Assembly (NCBI GenBank): GCA_014378525.1
Contig: JACMNL010000028.1
Span: 1 to 35,619 of the forward strand
Reading direction: 5' to 3'
Length of the DNA: 35,619 nt
DNA from: Bacteriovorax sp.
GTDB lineage: Bacteria; Bdellovibrionota; Bacteriovoracia; Bacteriovoracales; Bacteriovoracaceae
Below are positions 32,170 through 35,619 of the stretch, piece after piece. The notes below the pieces were generated by a model, which had not been told where the DNA came from, did no database searches, and saw only the letters and a program-made list of their open reading frames with translations. The translations under genes and the position numbers were made by a program. Within the stretch, counting starts at the first letter, position 1, and every line of letters begins with the position of its first letter.

Positions 32170-32185
32170 ATTAGGAATGAATGCT

Positions 32186-35100
32186 ATGAAAAACTTTTTT
32201 AAATTAACAAAAGCATTTGCTGTTCATGCATTAATTTTTTCGTTGATGCAGACGACTTTTATTTTTGGAGTTCAAGCAGCTTCGATTGATAAAACAGAAG
32301 CAACTGGAAAAGAAATTTTAAGTGTTGCAAACATTGCTGTTCAAACATACGGACAATTTCTTGGTGCCAAACAACAAATGATATCTCAGCAGATTGCTGC
32401 GACAAAAAATCAGGCGATGATGCAACAGTTAAGTCCAGGTTGTAGAAAACCAGACGGTACAGCATGCTACACTGTGGCCGGAAAATTTTTTCCTGAATGT
32501 CCAATCCCGGCATCGATGTCATCAATGCCACAAAACGTGTGTTCTGCTGCTTCACCGGACCCTGCTGCCATCTCAAGCATGATTACTTACGAATCAATTT
32601 CAAAAAGCTGGGTTAACTATTTCGAACAAATGCAAAACCCTGCTTCAAACAGCACCACTCCATTTGGTATGAAATGTCTTGAAGACAAAAAGAAAGCTCT
32701 GGACTCTCAGTTAACAGAAATGCAAAACAATTTAACTCGTCTTCAGGATCAGTTAAATAAAGACAAAGAAACTTTCAAGGCCAACAATAAAAAACTTATT
32801 GATGACATGACTGCGACTAACGATGAACTTAACGGATCAGCAAATGGTTCAGGAAAAAATAACCTGAAAGCAAAGACAACTGACTTCGCAAAATATTTTT
32901 CACAAAGCTGTCAGTCTGTTATTGGTGACGAAGCTCTTGCGGCCGGAGCACAATCGCTGGGCTTCATCGGGATCATGCAATCGATGTCAGCAACAAATAA
33001 AAAAGCTGCTGATTACAATTCAAACAGAACACTTATTGAAGCTGACGTACGCCGTGACATTGAAAAAAACAAGAAGCTTATTGTTGACGGTGGAATTGAT
33101 GACTATTTAAGTGCAACTGTTAAGGGTGGCGGTCTTCAAAGTACTACAAAATACGGTTCGGTAGCAGCGGCAATCGTAAAACAGGCCGATGAATTCAGCA
33201 CAGCTAAAGCAAGAATCGCAAAAGAACTTTCTAAAATTGGATATACATTACCACCAATCGATAAAAATTTTTCTGCGGACTTTGATGGTTTCCTGGCAGG
33301 ATCTCAGGAGTTTTTCAAAAAACAATATGTAAATGACTGTGTGACTGGAGCGGATAAATCAGGAACGGCCATTTCAACTGACCAGATTTTATCTTCATTG
33401 AAACAAAAAAGTACAAATAGTGAAGGTACTGCCCGTGATAAATATAAGGCCGCTCTAAAAACTATTTTAGACAGCGATGCTTTTATCGAGGACAAACTAT
33501 CTCAGATCAAGGCACTTGAAACAAACTATAAAGACATCACAATCACATACCAGAATTCGAATGCACAAAGAGTAACAATAACTCCTTACGATCTTTATAT
33601 GAAGACATTGACTGCATGTCAGTCCCGTTATGGCCAGGACCAGACATTTTCGACAAGTGCATCCGGTGTATCACAAAAAACAAAAGTTGCGCGCGGACAA
33701 GCTTTGTTAAGAGAATTAAAAAGCTTAAGTGATAACTACACTTCACAATTGGGAAGTCGTGTTCTAGAGCAGGCACTTAACTGTAATGGCGAAACTAAAA
33801 AATCAGGTTCTGGATGCAGTGTAAAAGACGGCGGAACCGCTTTTGATACAGCAAACGTAAACTTTTGTATGTCTCAAGCTTCTCAGTGTGCCAACGAAAT
33901 CGCTGGTTGTTTTTCTGAAGCTGACAAGCAAGTACAAACAAGAAAAGCAAAACTAGAAGCTCAGGCAAAAACTTTCAATGCCAACACTGCAGCTCTGGTT
34001 GCTAGATCAAATGCGCTTTATACAGCACAAAAAAATGCGGTCATGGATATGGTAAAAGTTGTTCAGGCGCGTTTCCCTGGTACAAACTTCCCTATCCCAG
34101 CTGATATGTTCATTACAATGCCTGAAATGAAAAAAGATACATTCGGTGTGGACATGGCCAACGATGGAAATCTTGCTTTCATGGACGAACTTCCAAAGAA
34201 GATCGATCTTCTGAAAAAAGTTTTCAAAGACCAGCAGGTTGCTGTTGATAAAGAAATCGACGACTACGTAGGTAAACAAAGCGATGCCATGAGCAGAGAA
34301 AAAGATAAATGGGAAAAACTTGCTGGCGAATGTAAAAACATGATCGATACTTCATCACGCGAGATCGCAAAGATGAACAATGAAAATATGAAGAAGCAGT
34401 CTGACATGGACAACAAAGTAAAAAATTTTTGTAGAAAATATGCTTCTCTTGCAAACCACCCTGTTGGAGGATGTGACAATGCAAAAAGTCTTTCATCTAC
34501 TATGGATGAAGTTGCTTCACGTATCGTTCCAACAGTAGCAACGAACATTGCTGAGTTTAACGGGACTTGTAATGAGTATAACAATGAGTCTTCATCGGCT
34601 TCGCAAGACTGTGATTCAGTTGATGACAAAGATATGGGTAAAGGTCAATTAGCGAAGTGTAATGCTATCAGAAAAGCCGAAGCTGCTAAAATTGAAGCTG
34701 CAACTGCTGCTGCTAATAAAGACGGTAAAAAAACTGCAGCGGCTCCAAAGAAAAGCAAAAAAGGAATGATCACTCCTAAAGCAATCTGTAGTGACAAAGA
34801 TGGAAAAGCTCTGAAAGATGCTGATTTTATCGAAAAAGCAATTGCAAAACTTCCGGAAAAAGAAAGAAATAAAATGGATACTGCAGATAGAAAGAAGGCC
34901 TTAGCAAAAGCAGTATTAAAAAATGATTTTTCTGATTTTGATTACAACATCAAAGATGGTGATTTTTTTGGTGACATAGCTGCAATCTCAGAGGCCGGTA
35001 AATCTGGTAACAGTATCTGCCAGTCAGTTTTAGATGCAGAAAAATACACTCCGAAAAGTGCAGATAAGGAAAAAACAGATTTGTACAATGCTGCAGTTAA

Positions 35101-35584
35101 AGATCGTGACAAATTTAACACAGACAACAAAGCAGTGACTGAAAGATCTGCAGAACAAGTTGGAAAAGACTCAAAGGAACTGGAAGATCTTAAAAAAGTT
35201 CTACCGGATAAAATTACAGCAGAACAATCAGCAAGAATTTTAGAACTTAAAAAAATTAATGATACTGCCGATGCCTTCAAGGGCTTGAACGATAAAGTTG
35301 CAGCTACACAAAAAGCAATGGATGAGTCTGCAAAAGAGACGGATCCAAAAGGTGCAGACAACAAGGCATCTCTACTTTTAGCTCTTGATAATTTAAAAGA
35401 AGCCGGGAGTGCAACTCCTTCAGTTACTGAAGTTAAGAGTGATGCTTTCAGAAAAATTGGTGAACAAGTTGAAGAGAACACAACATGTGACTCTCAAGCG
35501 ACAAATACAAATGTAGCAAAAGCGTTCCAAAATTCATTACTCCCTGCCGGGTTTGATGAAAAAGTGCTGGGGATCGCAAAGTAG
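32186..35584 (+). CDS. Giant secreted coiled-coil protein of unknown function
   Basis: A 1132-residue protein from the chosen ATG (AGGA nine bases upstream); two earlier in-frame ATGs (32156, 32177) lack support. A signal peptide follows, with cleavage near the VQAA (~residue 33). The body is strongly helical and rich in Lys, Ala, Asp and Gln. Long coiled-coil stretches include QLTEMQNNLTRLQDQLNKDK (~180-200) and many Lys/Asp-rich helices after ~800. Cysteines are spread in small groups (GCRKPDGTACY, FPECPIP, NCNGETKKSGSGC, SQCANEIAGC), so disulfides are likely. No catalytic motif is recognised. Like the giant lipoprotein upstream of uppP, it is exported, Cys-containing and unassigned; the two could belong to one envelope structure, which is inference. 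Confidence 0.7.
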   Translation: MKNFFKLTKAFAVHALIFSLMQTTFIFGVQAASIDKTEATGKEILSVANIAVQTYGQFLGAKQQMISQQIAATKNQAMMQQLSPGCRKPDGTACYTVAGKFFPECPIPASMSSMPQNVCSAASPDPAAISSMITYESISKSWVNYFEQMQNPASNSTTPFGMKCLEDKKKALDSQLTEMQNNLTRLQDQLNKDKETFKANNKKLIDDMTATNDELNGSANGSGKNNLKAKTTDFAKYFSQSCQSVIGDEALAAGAQSLGFIGIMQSMSATNKKAADYNSNRTLIEADVRRDIEKNKKLIVDGGIDDYLSATVKGGGLQSTTKYGSVAAAIVKQADEFSTAKARIAKELSKIGYTLPPIDKNFSADFDGFLAGSQEFFKKQYVNDCVTGADKSGTAISTDQILSSLKQKSTNSEGTARDKYKAALKTILDSDAFIEDKLSQIKALETNYKDITITYQNSNAQRVTITPYDLYMKTLTACQSRYGQDQTFSTSASGVSQKTKVARGQALLRELKSLSDNYTSQLGSRVLEQALNCNGETKKSGSGCSVKDGGTAFDTANVNFCMSQASQCANEIAGCFSEADKQVQTRKAKLEAQAKTFNANTAALVARSNALYTAQKNAVMDMVKVVQARFPGTNFPIPADMFITMPEMKKDTFGVDMANDGNLAFMDELPKKIDLLKKVFKDQQVAVDKEIDDYVGKQSDAMSREKDKWEKLAGECKNMIDTSSREIAKMNNENMKKQSDMDNKVKNFCRKYASLANHPVGGCDNAKSLSSTMDEVASRIVPTVATNIAEFNGTCNEYNNESSSASQDCDSVDDKDMGKGQLAKCNAIRKAEAAKIEAATAAANKDGKKTAAAPKKSKKGMITPKAICSDKDGKALKDADFIEKAIAKLPEKERNKMDTADRKKALAKAVLKNDFSDFDYNIKDGDFFGDIAAISEAGKSGNSICQSVLDAEKYTPKSADKEKTDLYNAAVKDRDKFNTDNKAVTERSAEQVGKDSKELEDLKKVLPDKITAEQSARILELKKINDTADAFKGLNDKVAATQKAMDESAKETDPKGADNKASLLLALDNLKEAGSATPSVTEVKSDAFRKIGEQVEENTTCDSQATNTNVAKAFQNSLLPAGFDEKVLGIAK

Positions 35585-35619
35585 TACGTAGCAGGATATT
35601 TCGATGGGGAAATTCGGGG

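Noticed and set aside
32101-32185. c-di-GMP (GEMM) or fluoride riboswitch before the giant coiled-coil gene
   Set aside because: The conserved GGCAAA/GCAAAGCC elements of GEMM and the GGCGAUG/CUGAUG core of the fluoride class are absent. Only a generic stem-plus-hairpin fold is supported.
35604-35619. Start of a further gene at the right edge (ATG with AGGA seven bases upstream)
   Set aside because: Only five codons are visible before the window ends, too little to support a gene.
1-35619. CRISPR arrays, tRNA or rRNA genes, prophage or integrase
   Set aside because: No regularly spaced direct repeats, cloverleaf-like segments, rRNA landmarks or phage genes were seen on reading the window; no search program was run.

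Overview
The window looks like chromosomal DNA of an AT-rich Gram-negative bacterium. My best guess is the Bdellovibrionota, Bacteriovorax/Peredibacter side. This is inferred from large secreted cysteine-rich proteins of unknown family, lipobox and signal-peptide style, and a DAHL-like membrane protein. No rRNA, tRNA or universal marker fixes the taxonomy. Genes are densely packed. At five of six convergent junctions the two stop ends overlap by 4-17 bp, and at the sixth one base separates them.

Region 1 (1-4785) is housekeeping and hypothetical: the end of an Asn/Gln-rich-linker protein, a small Xre regulator, exonuclease III (xth), a secreted protein with a C-terminal Phe, a DOMON-like protein, an acidic-tailed protein and a tiny secreted protein with a clear promoter and terminator.

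Region 2 (4786-12887) is the centrepiece. One apparent eight-gene operon encodes a GbsR/MarR-type regulator, a FabF-like ketosynthase with intact Cys-His-His, a stand-alone acyl carrier protein, a CrtI-like FAD oxidoreductase, and the complete long-chain olefin pathway oleA-oleB-oleC-oleD. About 3 kb further on, a reverse-strand fabG-fabZ-fabI operon (16004-17958) supplies the other three reactions of a fatty-acid elongation cycle. A second CrtI-like oxidoreductase lies at 19819-21255. Together these genes could form a dedicated type II fatty-acid synthase plus desaturase feeding head-to-head condensation by OleA. The product would be a (poly)unsaturated long-chain olefin. The family assignments are firm; the joint pathway is inference.

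Region 3 (12881-18221) interleaves a 699-residue secreted protein, a membrane-anchored DAHL-like helical protein with no output domain, and the fab operon.

Region 4 (18222-25667) holds a single-copy Y1/RAYT-type transposase-like gene followed at once by a GNAT acetyltransferase. After these come a small secreted protein and a reverse operon (COG2509-type FAD dehydrogenase, a secreted NxxGxxF-repeat protein, the CrtI-like enzyme). cinA and a small secreted helical protein complete the region.

Region 5 (25668-35619) has a 342-bp non-coding stretch, a giant cysteine-rich lipoprotein, undecaprenyl-diphosphatase (uppP), and a giant secreted coiled-coil protein. The leader of that last gene can fold into a stem-plus-hairpin RNA.
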